Part shown: positions 1-9,305 of the stretch, piece after piece
How positions within the stretch are numbered: position 1 is the first letter of the stretch
Layout of the letters: every line of letters begins with the position of its first letter
Source: Thalassovita gelatinovora
GTDB taxonomy: Bacteria; Pseudomonadota; Alphaproteobacteria; Rhodobacterales; Rhodobacteraceae
Direction: 5' to 3'
Assembly (NCBI RefSeq): GCF_001458355.1
Contig: NZ_CYSA01000023.1
Span: forward strand, 62,001-126,000
DNA length: 64,000 nt
The notes under the pieces: generated by a model
Seen by the model: the letters and a program-made list of their open reading frames with translations, nothing else
Database searches by the model: none
Told to the model about the DNA's origin: nothing
Translations under genes and position numbers: made by a program

Positions 1-1
1 C

Positions 2-1003
2 GCTGCTGAGCTGGAGTCACAGCCGGTGCCAAACCCTTCGGAGGTGGTTTTTGCCGAGGTTGGCTGTCACGGTGTTTGCGAAGGCGCGGCGCTGGCCTGC
101 GGCGGGGCCTTGGTGGCACAGAAGGCAAAGACCGCCAATTGCACCTGCGCCTTGAGCCGCGTAGAGGAGCCGATCACCGAGCTGCCGGGCCGTGCGCGCG
201 GGCGGCTGAGCGTGGTGGGTATCGGGCCGGGGCAGGCCGCCTGGCGCACACCGGAAGTGTCGAGGCTCATCGCCGAGGCCGAGGAACTGGTGGGCTACGG
301 ACTTTATATCGATCTGCTGGGGCCGCTGGCCGCAGGCAAGACCCGGTCGGATTTCCCACTGGGCGGCGAAGAGGCGCGGTGCCGCTATGCGTTGGAACGC
401 GCCGCCGAAGGGCGCAATGTGGCGTTGGTCTGTTCCGGGGATGCCGGGATTTATGCGATGGCAGCCTTGGTATTCGAATTGCTGGACCGCGGCCCGGACG
501 AACACGGGGTTAGCGCTGCGGCGCACCGGATTGAGGTGATCTGTTCGCCGGGGATTTCGGCATTGCAGGGCGCGGCAGCGCGGGCCGGGGCGCCGTTGGG
601 GCATGATTTCTGTACCATTTCGCTGAGCGATCTTTTGACTCCGCGCGATGACATCCTGCGGCGTCTGAAGGCAGCGGCGGAAGGTGATTTCGTGATCGCT
701 TTCTATAATCCGGTGTCGAAGACGCGGCGCACCTTGCTGGCCGAGGCGCGCGATATCCTGTTGCAGCACCGCCCCGCGGATACGCCGGTGATGCTGGCGT
801 CGTCGCTGGGGCGGGCCGAGGAGCGTGTGAGATATCGCCGGCTGGATCAGTTGGACGTGGACGAGGTTGATATGCTGACGCTGGTTCTGGTCGGGTCGAG
901 CAATTCGCGGCTGGCGCAGTTGGGCGAGGGGCCGCGGATGTTCACCCCGCGCGGCTATGCGCGCAAGATCGATGGCGATCTGGCGGCGAAGGCCGGGCAG
1001 TGA
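2..1003 (+). CDS. cobJ: Precorrin-3B C17-methyltransferase with CbiG/CobE-type N-terminal domain, 5' end cut off
   Basis: The frame is open from base 2, so the gene begins outside the window; the GTG at 26 is an internal codon rather than the true start. The first roughly 50 codons carry a GCHGVCEGAALA block and an AQKAKTANCTCAL block, typical of the end of CbiG/CobE cobalamin proteins. From about base 203 a tetrapyrrole methylase domain follows, with VVGIGPG, CSGDAGIYAMA and the CobJ-like SLSDLLTPRDDILRRL. CobJ uses SAM to methylate C17 of precorrin-3B during ring contraction in the aerobic B12 pathway. CbiG-CobJ fusions are known in bacteria. cobM follows after 34 bases and is probably in the same operon. 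Confidence 0.9.
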   Translation, partial: AAELESQPVPNPSEVVFAEVGCHGVCEGAALACGGALVAQKAKTANCTCALSRVEEPITELPGRARGRLSVVGIGPGQAAWRTPEVSRLIAEAEELVGYGLYIDLLGPLAAGKTRSDFPLGGEEARCRYALERAAEGRNVALVCSGDAGIYAMAALVFELLDRGPDEHGVSAAAHRIEVICSPGISALQGAAARAGAPLGHDFCTISLSDLLTPRDDILRRLKAAAEGDFVIAFYNPVSKTRRTLLAEARDILLQHRPADTPVMLASSLGRAEERVRYRRLDQLDVDEVDMLTLVLVGSSNSRLAQLGEGPRMFTPRGYARKIDGDLAAKAGQ

Positions 1004-1037
1004 GTATTTATCGAACAGTGAAAAGGAAAACGCGGGA

Positions 1038-1808
1038 ATGACGGTGTATTTCGTCGGTGCGGGGCCGGGCGATCCCGAGCTTCTGACCAAGAAGGCCGAG
1101 CGGGTGATCGGGGAATGTCCGGTCTGTCTTTATGCCGGGTCGCTGGTGCCGCCCGAGGTGGTGGCCTGTGCGCCGGAAGGCGCAAAGGTGATGGACACCG
1201 CGCCGATGACGCTGGATCAGACCCATGCCGAAATATTGGCGGCGCATCAGCGCGGGCAGGACGTGGCGCGGGTGCATTCGGGCGATCCATCGCTTTATGG
1301 CGCGATTGCCGAACAGATCCGGCGGCTCAGGGCCGATGGCATTGGTTATGAGATCATTCCCGGGGTGCCCGCCTATGCCGCAGCAGCAGCGGCGCTGGGG
1401 CAGGAATTGACGGTGCCGGAACTGGCCCAGTCGATCGTGTTGACCCGGGTGTCGATGAAATCGACCGCGATGCCCGCCGGGGAAACTTTGGAAAACTTCG
1501 CCCGCACCGGGGCGACTTTGGCGATCCATCTGGGGGTGCGGAACCTGCGCGAGATCGAACGCCAGCTGGTGCCGTATTACGGTGCCGATTGTCCGGTGGT
1601 GGTGGCGTATCGCGTCGGTTGGCCGGATCAGACCATCATTCGTGGCACACTGAGCGATATTCACGCCAAGGTCCGGGCGGAAAAGATCACCCGTACCGCG
1701 CTGATTCTGGTCGGCCCGGTTCTGGGCGATATTCGTGATTTTACCGATTCGGCCTTGTATGATCCCGCGGTGCCGCATGTTTTGCGCCCGAAAGCGTCGG
1801 AAAAATGA
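1038..1808 (+). CDS. cobM: Precorrin-4 C11-methyltransferase
   Basis: This 256-residue cytosolic enzyme transfers a methyl group from SAM to C11 of precorrin-4 in aerobic cobalamin synthesis. The N-terminal VYFVGAGPGDPELLT is the classic start of the tetrapyrrole methylase fold, and VHSGDPSLYGAIAEQ plus IIPGVPAYAAAAAALG match the CobM/CbiF subgroup. The ATG at 1038 is chosen because it begins at the conserved N-terminus and follows an AAGGAAA ribosome site; an upstream start would overlap the end of cobJ and add nonconserved residues. Length is normal for the family. Confidence 0.93.
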   Translation: MTVYFVGAGPGDPELLTKKAERVIGECPVCLYAGSLVPPEVVACAPEGAKVMDTAPMTLDQTHAEILAAHQRGQDVARVHSGDPSLYGAIAEQIRRLRADGIGYEIIPGVPAYAAAAAALGQELTVPELAQSIVLTRVSMKSTAMPAGETLENFARTGATLAIHLGVRNLREIERQLVPYYGADCPVVVAYRVGWPDQTIIRGTLSDIHAKVRAEKITRTALILVGPVLGDIRDFTDSALYDPAVPHVLRPKASEK

Positions 1809-1903
1809 AACAGTTGGCAAAAAAATCGATTTTGACACCAAAGCTTCATTTTCCCCATGGCATGATTTTCGCATGTTAAAGGTGAATGACGCGGAGGAGC
1901 GAG

Positions 1904-2257
1904 ATGCCGACATTTCTGTCTCAAGAGGTTCTGGCCGGGCTGCATGCGGCGCGCAAACGTGACCGCAAGCGCAACAGCCGGATGTTGGTCGAAGCCGACG
2001 GCAAAACTTACCGCGTGCTGAGTTTCTGGGATAGCGGTTTCGCGCTGGATGCAGAAACCGCGTCACATCTGCGCGGGTTTGTCGATCTTTTTGAACGCGG
2101 TCAGCATCTGTATCAATGTCTGATCGTCGCCGCGTCCGAAGACGATGGACGGATGTGTTATGAATTCAAGCGGCTGACCGCAATTCAGGACCGTCCGCCG
2201 GTGGATTTCGTGGTGGAAGACACCGAAGGGCTGGCGTTGCCGCGCCCTTCGGCCTGA
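1904..2257 (+). CDS. Small conserved hypothetical protein
   Basis: This 117-residue soluble protein has a good ribosome site (GGAGGAG) before the ATG. It opens with a basic segment (AARKRDRKRNSR), then LVEADGKTYRVLSFWDSGFALD, RGFVDLFERG and YEFKRLTAIQDRPPVDFVV. The order of a basic patch, a short beta-rich core and a DLFERG turn is loosely like a PilZ-type small barrel, but the RxxxR and D/NxSxxG signature is not complete, so no function is assigned. It stands alone between cobM and the convergent aminotransferase gene, whose stop lies 9 bases away. Confidence 0.75.
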   Translation: MPTFLSQEVLAGLHAARKRDRKRNSRMLVEADGKTYRVLSFWDSGFALDAETASHLRGFVDLFERGQHLYQCLIVAASEDDGRMCYEFKRLTAIQDRPPVDFVVEDTEGLALPRPSA

Positions 2258-2265
2258 TCTGAACC

Positions 2266-3435
2266 TTATTGCAGGTCGGCAAAGGCCGCCTGCATCCGGT
2301 CCACCGCCTGTTGCACCAAGGCACGCGGCGTGGCCAGGTTGAAACGCAAGAAATCATCGCCGCCTGACCCGAATGTGGGGCCGTGATTGACCGCTATTTT
2401 CGCGCCTTGTTCGACCCGTTTGGTGTATTCTTCGCGGTCCATGCCGGTGCCGGAAAAATCGACCCACGCCAGATAGGTTGCTTCGAGCGGCATCGAGGTC
2501 AAACCGGGAATGGCGTTGATCCCGGCATCGAACACCTGCCGGTTCCCATCGAGATAGGCCAGCAGGTCATCGACCCAGGCCGCACCTTCGGGGCTGTAGG
2601 CGGCTTCGGCCATGGCCAGACCAAAAGAATTGGGCGACATCCCGAGTGCGGCCATCCTGTCGGCGAATTTTGCCCGAAGGTCAGGGTCGGGGATGATCAC
2701 ATTGCCGGAATGGCTGCCGGCGATGTTGAAGGTCTTGGTGGTGGCAGTCATCATGATCAGCCGGTCGGCGATGCCTTCGATCTGCGCCATCGGTGTATGG
2801 GTGGTGCCGGGAAAGACCAGATCGTGATGGATTTCGTCCGACACAAGGATCAGGTCGTGGCGTTTCGCAAAGGCGGCGACGCCGTCCAGTTCGGCCCTGG
2901 TCCAGACCCGGCCGCCGGGATTGTGCGGCGAACACAGGATCATCATCTTTTCCGAACCGTCGAGCTGTTGATCCCAGGCGTCGAAATCCATTTCATAACG
3001 GCCATCGGTGAGCGCCAGATCGCATTCGACCACACGGCGATTATTGGCGCGGATCACCTTGGCGAAGGCGTGATAGACCGGGGTCATCAGAACCACACCA
3101 TCGCCCGGTTCGGTGAAGGTGTCGACGCAAAGCGCCGTACCGTTGACCAGCCCATGCGTGGTGAAGATCGCCTGCGGATCGACGTCCCAGCCGTGGCGGG
3201 TCTGCATCCACCAGCAGATCGCGTTGCGATAGCTGCTGTCGTCACCGTAATAGCCATAGATGCCATGCTCGTGCATCTTGGCGATGGCGTTCTGTACGCA
3301 GTCGGGGGCACGGAAATCCATATCGGCAACCCACATCGCAATGCCATCGCTGGCCGGAACACCATAGATTTTTTCCATCATGTCCCATTTGGCGGAATGG
3401 GTGTCAAAACGGTCTATGATTGTGTCGAAGGTCAT
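2266..3435 (-). CDS. PatB/MalY-type PLP-dependent C-S lyase (cystathionine beta-lyase family)
   Basis: A 389-residue fold-type I PLP enzyme. WVADMDFRAP near residue 36 and YGYYGDDSSYR near residue 60 are hallmarks of the MalY/PatB branch, rather than of ordinary aspartate aminotransferases. HNPGG (N172), SDEIHHDLV (D200) and TATTKTFNIAG (K234) supply the residues expected to bind PLP. Family members release pyruvate, ammonia and a thiol from cystathionine or related cysteine conjugates. The physiological substrate cannot be read from the sequence. It is transcribed alone, convergent with the small hypothetical gene. Confidence 0.9.
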   Translation of the reverse strand: MTFDTIIDRFDTHSAKWDMMEKIYGVPASDGIAMWVADMDFRAPDCVQNAIAKMHEHGIYGYYGDDSSYRNAICWWMQTRHGWDVDPQAIFTTHGLVNGTALCVDTFTEPGDGVVLMTPVYHAFAKVIRANNRRVVECDLALTDGRYEMDFDAWDQQLDGSEKMMILCSPHNPGGRVWTRAELDGVAAFAKRHDLILVSDEIHHDLVFPGTTHTPMAQIEGIADRLIMMTATTKTFNIAGSHSGNVIIPDPDLRAKFADRMAALGMSPNSFGLAMAEAAYSPEGAAWVDDLLAYLDGNRQVFDAGINAIPGLTSMPLEATYLAWVDFSGTGMDREEYTKRVEQGAKIAVNHGPTFGSGGDDFLRFNLATPRALVQQAVDRMQAAFADLQ

Positions 3436-3686
3436 TCAGGGTCTCCTTGGATGGGTTGCGGATGCAGCTTTGCGCAGAATGCGGCGATGTTCGACTGCGG
3501 TGGACGAAAGTTCCGATATTATTGCGAATTTTGGAAGTGATTTCCTTAGGCTGGTTAAAAATTGGGAAATTGCACTTCGAAAGATTGACGATTGGGGATT
3601 ATTTTTCTGCATTGCACGCAATTTTCGCCCTATTTCAAAATACTGGCCCATTGCGCCTGCGGGGGCCATACCCTAAATCCACTTTC

Positions 3687-4205
3687 ATGAAACGCCCGAT
3701 CCTGATCCATCCCGATCCACGCCTTAAAAAGCAGTGTGCAGTCGTCCCCGATCTGTCTGACGATCTGCGCCAACTGGCCGATGATATGCTGGAAACCATG
3801 TATGACGCGCCCGGCATCGGTCTGGCCGCGCCGCAGGTGGGGGTTCTGGATCGTCTGATCGTGCTTGATTGCGCCAAGGAAAAGGACGAAACGCCGCGAC
3901 CCTTGATCATGTTCAACCCCAAGGTGATCGAAACCTCGGATGAGAAGAACACTTATGAAGAAGGCTGCCTGTCGATCCCGGAACAATTTGCCGAGATCGA
4001 ACGCCCGGCAGATGTGACGGTGGAATGGGTCGACCGCGATGGCAACGTTCAGCGCGAAACCTTTGCCGATCTCTGGGCGACCTGCGTGCAGCATGAAATC
4101 GACCATCTGGAAGGGACGTTGTTCATCGATTACCTGAAGCCGATGAAGCGGCAGATGATTACCCGCAAGATGCAGAAACTGAAACGCGAGCGCACCCGGG
4201 CGTGA
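3687..4205 (+). CDS. def: Peptide deformylase
   Basis: This 172-residue metalloenzyme removes the formyl group from the N-terminal methionine of nascent proteins. All three motifs are intact: GIGLAAPQ ending at Q50, EGCLSIP with metal ligand C94, and QHEIDH with H136, catalytic E137 and H140. The start at 3687 gives the standard MKRPILIHPDPRL opening; the frame extends further upstream but that sequence is not deformylase-like and a ribosome site is not obvious. It heads a run of three def-like genes and fmt, the last two pairs being coupled by short overlaps or gaps. Confidence 0.94.
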   Translation: MKRPILIHPDPRLKKQCAVVPDLSDDLRQLADDMLETMYDAPGIGLAAPQVGVLDRLIVLDCAKEKDETPRPLIMFNPKVIETSDEKNTYEEGCLSIPEQFAEIERPADVTVEWVDRDGNVQRETFADLWATCVQHEIDHLEGTLFIDYLKPMKRQMITRKMQKLKRERTRA

Positions 4206-4702
4206 GCGTGCGACCGATCCTGTTATGGCCCGATCCGCGTCTGTCGCAGCGCTGCGAACCGGTGGGTGCGGACGAGGATGTCAGCGCGTTGATCGGTGAT
4301 ATGCTGGAAACCATGTATGACGCGCCGGGGCGCGGGTTGGCGGCACCACAGGTCGGGGTGATGAAGCGGGTTTTCGTAATGGATTGCGGATGGAAGGATG
4401 GCGACATGACGCCGATCATCTGCATCAATCCCGAAATCGTTGCCGCGTCAGAAGACGTGATCGCGGGCGAAGAAGGTTGTTTGTCGATTCCGAATGCACC
4501 GGCGGATGTGACCCGCCCGGCGCGGATCACCCTGCGTTGGCGCGGGTTGGACGGGGCGATAGTAGACCGCAAACTTGACGGGTTCGAAGCGAAATGCGCC
4601 CAGCACGAATACGACCATCTGGAGGGTCGGGTGATTTTCGATCATCTGTCTGCTGAAGATCGGGATCGGATCGAAGGCGCTTATTTAGGGCGGACAACAT
4701 GA
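4202..4702 (+). CDS. def: Second peptide deformylase paralogue
   Basis: This 166-residue protein starts at a GTG that overlaps the previous stop by four bases (GTGA), indicating translational coupling. The metal-binding and catalytic residues are present: Q50, C93 in EGCLSIP, and H135, E136, H139 in QHEYDH. The first motif reads GRGLAAPQ, with Arg44 replacing the usual Ile/Val, which lies close to the substrate methionine pocket in known deformylases. It is therefore probably active but may differ in substrate preference. The long basic C-terminal helix of the first copy is shortened here. Confidence 0.9.
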   Translation: MSVRPILLWPDPRLSQRCEPVGADEDVSALIGDMLETMYDAPGRGLAAPQVGVMKRVFVMDCGWKDGDMTPIICINPEIVAASEDVIAGEEGCLSIPNAPADVTRPARITLRWRGLDGAIVDRKLDGFEAKCAQHEYDHLEGRVIFDHLSAEDRDRIEGAYLGRTT

Positions 4703-5193
4703 CAGCACGCAAATGCTTGGCCTGGCCTGACAAACGGTTGCGTATGGTGGCCGATCCGGTGGCTGAAATCAGCGACGACATTCGCGCCATCTGGACCGAC
4801 ATGATCGACACGATGGAGGCGATGCCGGGGGTCGGTTTGGCCGCGGTGCAGATCGGGGTGATGCAGCGATTGGCGGTGGTCGATGCCAGTCCCGAGCGCG
4901 GTCAGGCGGTACGGATGGCGAACCCTGAAATCCTGCATGCCAGCGTGCAATTGCGCGACCATGACGAAGCAAGCCCGAACCTGCCCGGTGTCCATGCCAC
5001 GATCAGCCGCCCGCGTGCGGTGACGGTGCGGTTCCTGAACGAACAGGGCGCGGTCGAAGACCGTGATTTTGTCGGGTTGTGGGCGACCAGCGTGCAACAT
5101 CAGGTCGACCATCTGAACGGCAAGATGTATTTCGACCATCTCAGCCGGATGAAACGCGATATGTTGATCAAGAAGGCGGGCAAGCTGCGCTAG
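4699..5193 (+). CDS. Deformylase-like protein lacking catalytic residues
   Basis: This 164-residue third paralogue overlaps the second by four bases (ATGA). Its fold signatures remain: GVGLAAVQ (Q51) and paired histidines in QHQVDH (H134, H138). The catalytic glutamate is Gln135, and the EGCLS motif has become EASPN, with Ser92 at the place of the metal-ligand cysteine. Loss of both residues predicts no deformylase activity and weak or absent metal binding. The frame is intact and GC-rich codon use is like its neighbours, so this is a maintained gene and not a decayed one. A structural or regulatory role, or another hydrolase chemistry, is possible. Confidence 0.85.
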   Translation: MTARKCLAWPDKRLRMVADPVAEISDDIRAIWTDMIDTMEAMPGVGLAAVQIGVMQRLAVVDASPERGQAVRMANPEILHASVQLRDHDEASPNLPGVHATISRPRAVTVRFLNEQGAVEDRDFVGLWATSVQHQVDHLNGKMYFDHLSRMKRDMLIKKAGKLR

Positions 5194-5214
5194 GGCGGGT
5201 GGAAGGATAAAGTG

Positions 5215-6120
5215 ATGCGTGTGATTTTCATGGGAACACCGGAATTTTCGGTGCCAGTGCTGGAAGTATTGGTCGCGGCGGGTCACGATATCGCTGCGGT
5301 CTATTGCCAGCCGCCGCGTCCGGCAGGGCGTGGCAAGAAGGACCGGCCGACCCCGGTACATGCCAAGGCGCTGGAGCTGGGGTTGCAAGTGCGCCATCCG
5401 GCGTCGTTGAAATCGCCCGAAGAACAAGCTGCGTTTGCGGCGCTGAACGCGGATGTGGCGGTGGTGGTGGCCTATGGGCTGATCCTGCCGCAAGCAATTC
5501 TGGACGCGCCGAAACATGGCTGCCTGAATATTCACGCCTCATTGTTGCCGCGTTGGCGCGGGGCGGCGCCGATCCATCGGGCGATCATGGCGGGGGATGG
5601 CGAAACCGGCATATGCATCATGCAGATGGAGGCGGGTCTGGATACCGGTCCGGTTCTGTTGCGTCGCGCGACACCGATCGGGGCGCAGGATACCACCGCA
5701 TTGCTGCATGACCGCCTGTCCGAAATGGGCGCGGGATTGATCGTCGAAGCTTTGGCGCGGCTGGACGCATTGACAGCCGAGGTGCAGCCCGAGGAGGGCG
5801 TGAGCTATGCTCACAAGATCGACAAGGCCGAGGCAGCGATCGACTGGACCGCACCGGCCGAAGCGGTCGACCGCAAGATCCGTGGGTTGTCGCCGTTTCC
5901 CGGTGCCTATGTCGAACTGGATGGCCAGCGGATCAAGCTGCTGGCATCGTGTCTGGTGGATGGCGCGGGCGATCCGGGCGAGGTGTTGGACGACCGGTTG
6001 ACCGTGGCCTGCGGTACGGGCGCGGTACGGCTTTTACGCTTGCAACGGGCGGGCAAGGCGGCTCAGGATGCCGATATATTTCTGCGCGGCATGGCGTTGC
6101 CAAAGGGAACGCGGCTCTAA
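5215..6120 (+). CDS. fmt: Methionyl-tRNA formyltransferase
   Basis: This 301-residue enzyme uses 10-formyl-tetrahydrofolate to formylate initiator Met-tRNA, the step that deformylase later reverses. [13 protein letters not shown] at the N-terminus, [20 protein letters not shown] in the middle and a C-terminal domain beginning near [13 protein letters not shown] are diagnostic. The ATG at 5215 directly follows an in-frame GTG at 5212; the ATG with GGAAGG upstream is preferred. It is 21 bases downstream of the third deformylase-like gene, making a formylation/deformylation operon. Confidence 0.95.
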   Translation: MRVIFMGTPEFSVPVLEVLVAAGHDIAAVYCQPPRPAGRGKKDRPTPVHAKALELGLQVRHPASLKSPEEQAAFAALNADVAVVVAYGLILPQAILDAPKHGCLNIHASLLPRWRGAAPIHRAIMAGDGETGICIMQMEAGLDTGPVLLRRATPIGAQDTTALLHDRLSEMGAGLIVEALARLDALTAEVQPEEGVSYAHKIDKAEAAIDWTAPAEAVDRKIRGLSPFPGAYVELDGQRIKLLASCLVDGAGDPGEVLDDRLTVACGTGAVRLLRLQRAGKAAQDADIFLRGMALPKGTRL

Positions 6121-6135
6121 CCCGAAGGAAAAAGC

Positions 6136-6372
6136 ATGTTTCCAACGCTGATCGGAACCGTGGTGATTGCCGGGATCGTTGGCTATCTGGCGGAAAAGAC
6201 CGGGTTCACCCGCAACGGTTATGTCCCGTCGATCATCATCTGCGTCGGTGGAGCGTTCCTGTTTTACTTCATTCGCATCATGTTCGGGCTGCGTTTCGGT
6301 GCGCCGGGAATCGACGCGATCCTTTCCGCCATCGGGGCACTGATCATCGTGCCGACCCATTATCGTAAATAG
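6136..6372 (+). CDS. GlsB/YeaQ/YmgE-like small membrane protein
   Basis: This 78-residue protein is almost entirely hydrophobic. It has three likely membrane segments: residues 4-20, 29-49 and 58-75. Gly-rich helices and small size fit the GlsB/YeaQ/YmgE (transglycosylase-associated) group, whose biochemical role is unknown although members respond to stress in several bacteria. AAGGAAA lies just upstream of the ATG. It follows fmt by 15 bases and precedes a second protein of the same kind by 9 bases, so the pair probably arose by duplication and is co-transcribed. Confidence 0.75.
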   Translation: MFPTLIGTVVIAGIVGYLAEKTGFTRNGYVPSIIICVGGAFLFYFIRIMFGLRFGAPGIDAILSAIGALIIVPTHYRK

Positions 6373-6381
6373 GAGCATGTC

Positions 6382-6618
6382 ATGGCCATTGTCTGGTTGA
6401 TCATTATCGGCGCTGCCGCAGGGTTTTTGGCCACAAGGCTGATGAATATCGAGACCGGTATCTTGCCGACAATCGGCATCGGCATTGCCGGGGCGTTGAT
6501 CGGCGGTTTGGTGCTGCGCGCCTTGCTGGCAATGATGGGGGCCGCCGCAGGCTTGATCGGCGCGGTTTTGGGCGCGATGTTGCTAATCTGGGCCTGGCAG
6601 ACGTTTCAGAACAAGTAG
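6382..6618 (+). CDS. GlsB/YeaQ/YmgE family membrane protein
   Basis: This 78-residue integral membrane protein begins MAIVWLIIIGAAAGFLATRLM, a very typical family opening, followed by GIGIAGALIGGLVLRALL and a third helix ending in AWQTFQNK. Three membrane helices are predicted. It matches the family better than its upstream neighbour does. No catalytic motif is present and the function is unknown. A ribosome site (AGGAG) precedes the ATG. The following gene is convergent and its stop is only two bases away. Confidence 0.82.
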   Translation: MAIVWLIIIGAAAGFLATRLMNIETGILPTIGIGIAGALIGGLVLRALLAMMGAAAGLIGAVLGAMLLIWAWQTFQNK

Positions 6619-6619
6619 G

Positions 6620-7240
6620 TCAGCGCCGGGGCGGGCGGCTTTTGTAATTGGGCAGGCTCCAACCAAAAGTCAGCGACCCGGCGCGCAACGCCCATGTCAC
6701 CAGCCCGCCGATTGCGGCGAGCGCCAGTGGAGCGACGTCAACCATAGCGGCCAACACCATCGCGGTGGACCCGGCAAAGGCGGCGGTGACGTAGAGTTCA
6801 CCTTTTTTCAGGACCAAGGGCACTTCGTTACAGACCACATCGCGCATCATGCCGCCGAATGTGCCGGTCAGGGTCCCCATGATCAGAACGACCGGCCAAG
6901 GTTGCGACAGGCTGATCGCCACCTCTGCGCCTGCGGGCACAGCAACGGCCAGCGCCAGACTGTCAAGCCAGAGCAGCGCACGATAGCGGCTTTCCAACAA
7001 ATGGGCGGTGAAGAACACCACCACTGCGGCCAAAGCGGCGACGCCGACAAAGCCCGGCTGATCAATCCATAACGGCGTCCGGTCCAGCAACATATCGCGC
7101 AGAGTGCCGCCGCCAAGCGCGGTCAGGCTGGCGATGAACACGAACCCGACCAGGTCGAGCTGCGCCCGTGACGCAGCCAAAGCGCCGGTCAGGGCAAAGA
7201 CCAGTACCGAGGCGTAATCCAGCAAGATCAGGTTTGTCAT
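6620..7240 (-). CDS. TRIC/YicG-type trimeric intracellular cation channel family protein
   Basis: This 206-residue protein has about seven hydrophobic segments and the two conserved Gly-rich repeats of the YicG/UPF0126 family: ASLTALGGGTLRDMLLDRTP and LTGTFGGMMRDVVCNEVP. These paired GGGxxRD motifs line the pore in the bacterial TRIC homologues, which conduct potassium in vitro. Physiological role in bacteria is poorly defined. The ATG lies two bases after the rnhA stop, so the two genes are probably co-transcribed on the minus strand. Confidence 0.9.
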   Translation of the reverse strand: MTNLILLDYASVLVFALTGALAASRAQLDLVGFVFIASLTALGGGTLRDMLLDRTPLWIDQPGFVGVAALAAVVVFFTAHLLESRYRALLWLDSLALAVAVPAGAEVAISLSQPWPVVLIMGTLTGTFGGMMRDVVCNEVPLVLKKGELYVTAAFAGSTAMVLAAMVDVAPLALAAIGGLVTWALRAGSLTFGWSLPNYKSRPPRR

Positions 7241-7242
7241 GA

Positions 7243-7695
7243 TCAGGACTTATAAGGTGCCATTCCGGCGCGGGCCAGTTCATCCGCCAATTCGTTTTCG
7301 GGATGACCAGCATGGCCCTTGACCCATTGCCATGTCACCTGATGCCGGGCTTGTGCCGCATCCAGGCGTTGCCACAGGTCGACGTTTTTCACCGGCTTTT
7401 TGTTCGAGGTTTTCCAACCGTTCCGTTTCCAGCCGAAAATCCAGCCGGTGACGCCGTTTTTAACATAGGCGCTGTCGGTGACAACGGTCAGGTCGCTGGG
7501 TTTTTCCAGGGTTTCCAGGGCCATGATCGCGGCCATCAGTTCCATCTGGTTATTGGTGGTTTCTGCCGCGCCGCCTTTGAGTTGGCGTTCCTTCAGGACG
7601 GTGTCGCCATCGGTCGCGCGCAGTAACACACCCCAGCCGCCGGGGCCGGGATTGCCGGAGCAAGCCCCGTCGGTATATGCGAATAAGTCAGCCAT
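7243..7695 (-). CDS. rnhA: Ribonuclease HI
   Basis: This 150-residue nuclease cleaves RNA in RNA-DNA hybrids such as replication primers and R-loops. The catalytic carboxylates are visible: D9 in [16 protein letters not shown]52 in NNQMEL, D74 in VVTDSAYV, and D138 in [12 protein letters not shown]. The ATG at 7695 is chosen because it begins the conserved beta strand; the frame stays open upstream but overlaps the methyltransferase. It overlaps the preceding methyltransferase gene by eight bases, so translation is probably coupled. Confidence 0.95.
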   Translation of the reverse strand: MADLFAYTDGACSGNPGPGGWGVLLRATDGDTVLKERQLKGGAAETTNNQMELMAAIMALETLEKPSDLTVVTDSAYVKNGVTGWIFGWKRNGWKTSNKKPVKNVDLWQRLDAAQARHQVTWQWVKGHAGHPENELADELARAGMAPYKS

Positions 7696-8275
7696 GGGAG
7701 GCCACCGATATCCAATCGGCCACCACCTCGTCCAGCCCTTTATCGCGACCATGCACGATTTTCGTCGGGGTGAAACCCGCAGCATGCAATAAGTCCAGGA
7801 CTTCGGGTTCGGAATAATAGCTGTAGTAGCGCCCGATCGGGTCGCGTTTTTCACCCTGTCCGGTTTTCAGGGCCATGTGGAATAGGCCGCCGGGTTTCAA
7901 CGCCCGGTGAATGGCAGCGAGGTGCCTTGGCATGTCGGCGCGCGGGGCGTGCAGCAAGCTGAAATTGGCCCAGATCCCATCGTATCGGCCTACGACGTCA
8001 AGATCGTCAAACAGCGCCTGCTTGGCGTTGACGCCGGGATGTTGCCCGGCCAATGCCACCATTTCCGCCGAGGCGTCGGTGGCGTCGACCTTCAGCCCTG
8101 CCTTGGCCATCCAGCCGGCCGCGATCCCCGGACCACAGCCGAGATCCAGCACTGAACCGCCTTTGGGTTGCGCCGCGATGAAGTCCGAAAGCAAACGACC
8201 GGGCGTTTCAGCCGCCGTTACCTGCGCGTATTCCTGCGCCCGGGTGTCGTAGATGCGGATGGTTTCCGGGTCCAT
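7688..8275 (-). CDS. Class I SAM-dependent methyltransferase
   Basis: This 195-residue protein has the Rossmann methyltransferase motifs: [16 protein letters not shown] (SAM binding, near residue 42), VDATDAS with an acidic residue for the ribose, and a post-loop [13 protein letters not shown]. The N-terminal helix ([13 protein letters not shown]) is typical of UbiE/BioC-like small-molecule methyltransferases. The substrate cannot be told. Its stop overlaps rnhA by eight bases and ispH ends three bases upstream, so ispH, this gene, rnhA and the TRIC gene form a tight minus-strand operon. Confidence 0.85.
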   Translation of the reverse strand: MDPETIRIYDTRAQEYAQVTAAETPGRLLSDFIAAQPKGGSVLDLGCGPGIAAGWMAKAGLKVDATDASAEMVALAGQHPGVNAKQALFDDLDVVGRYDGIWANFSLLHAPRADMPRHLAAIHRALKPGGLFHMALKTGQGEKRDPIGRYYSYYSEPEVLDLLHAAGFTPTKIVHGRDKGLDEVVADWISVASHG

Positions 8276-8278
8276 CTG

Positions 8279-9229
8279 TCAGGCCGGTTCGCGCAATACG
8301 CGCGGGACTTTGAATTCAATGTTTTCCTTGGCGGTTTCCACTTCGGTCACGGTCACGTCGAAGCGGTCGCGCAGGGCGGCGATGACTTCGTCGACCAGAA
8401 TTTCGGGGGCCGAGGCCCCGGCGGTGATCCCGATGGACGAAATCCCGTCTAATGCGCGCCAATCGATATCAGTGGCCCGCTGCACCAATTGGGCATAGGC
8501 GCAGCCGTTACGCGCACCGACTTCGACCAGACGGCGGGAATTGGAGGAATTCGGGGCGCCAACGACCAGCAGCGCATCGATTTGCGGTGCCATAGCCTTG
8601 ACCGCTTCTTGTCGGTTGGTGGTGGCGTAACAAATATCTTCCTTATGCGGGCCCTGAATGGCCGGGAAGCGCGCCTGAAGCGCTGCGACGATATCCTTGG
8701 TATCGTCGATCGACAGGGTGGTTTGGGTGACGAAGGCCAATTTGTCAGGGTCGCGCACGTCGACCAAAGCGACATCGCCGACGGTTTCGACCAACAGAAC
8801 TTCGCCGATCGGCAATTGACCCATGGTGCCGATGGTTTCGGGATGGCCGTCATGGCCAATCATGATGATCTGCAATCCGGCTTCGGAATGGCGTTCGGCT
8901 TCGATATGGACCTTGCTGACCAGAGGGCAGGTGGCATCGACGAAAATCATCTGCCGCGCCTGCGCTGCTTCGGGGACCGATTTCGGCACACCATGGGCGG
9001 AAAAGATCACCGGCCGGTCGTCGGGGCAATCGCTGAGGTCTTCAACGAAGACCGCGCCTTGATCCTTCAACCGGTCAACGACGAATTTGTTATGGACGAT
9101 TTCGTGGCGAACAAAGACCGGTGCACCCCATTTCTGGATCGCCATTTCGACGATCTTGATGGCGCGGTCGACACCGGCGCAGAACCCGCGCGGGGCGGCC
9201 AGATAAAGCGTGAGGGGCGGTTTGGTCAT
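8279..9229 (-). CDS. ispH: 4-hydroxy-3-methylbut-2-enyl diphosphate reductase
   Basis: This 316-residue iron-sulfur enzyme makes IPP and DMAPP in the last step of the MEP isoprenoid pathway. The three cysteines that hold the cluster lie in [11 protein letters not shown] (C17), [12 protein letters not shown] and [11 protein letters not shown]. The catalytic TNRQ/ENAxR-type region and [11 protein letters not shown] motif are present. The ATG at 9229 is preferred over a TTG two codons upstream because GGAGA sits at the right distance from it. It is the first gene of the minus-strand group ending with the TRIC channel. Confidence 0.95.
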   Translation of the reverse strand: MTKPPLTLYLAAPRGFCAGVDRAIKIVEMAIQKWGAPVFVRHEIVHNKFVVDRLKDQGAVFVEDLSDCPDDRPVIFSAHGVPKSVPEAAQARQMIFVDATCPLVSKVHIEAERHSEAGLQIIMIGHDGHPETIGTMGQLPIGEVLLVETVGDVALVDVRDPDKLAFVTQTTLSIDDTKDIVAALQARFPAIQGPHKEDICYATTNRQEAVKAMAPQIDALLVVGAPNSSNSRRLVEVGARNGCAYAQLVQRATDIDWRALDGISSIGITAGASAPEILVDEVIAALRDRFDVTVTEVETAKENIEFKVPRVLREPA

Positions 9230-9305
9230 CTGCAATCTCCTGTCGGTTCACAGGTAAGGTCATGCGGTGCCCGGGTCCAGCCCCCGTGCGCTATGGCCCG
9301 GACGG

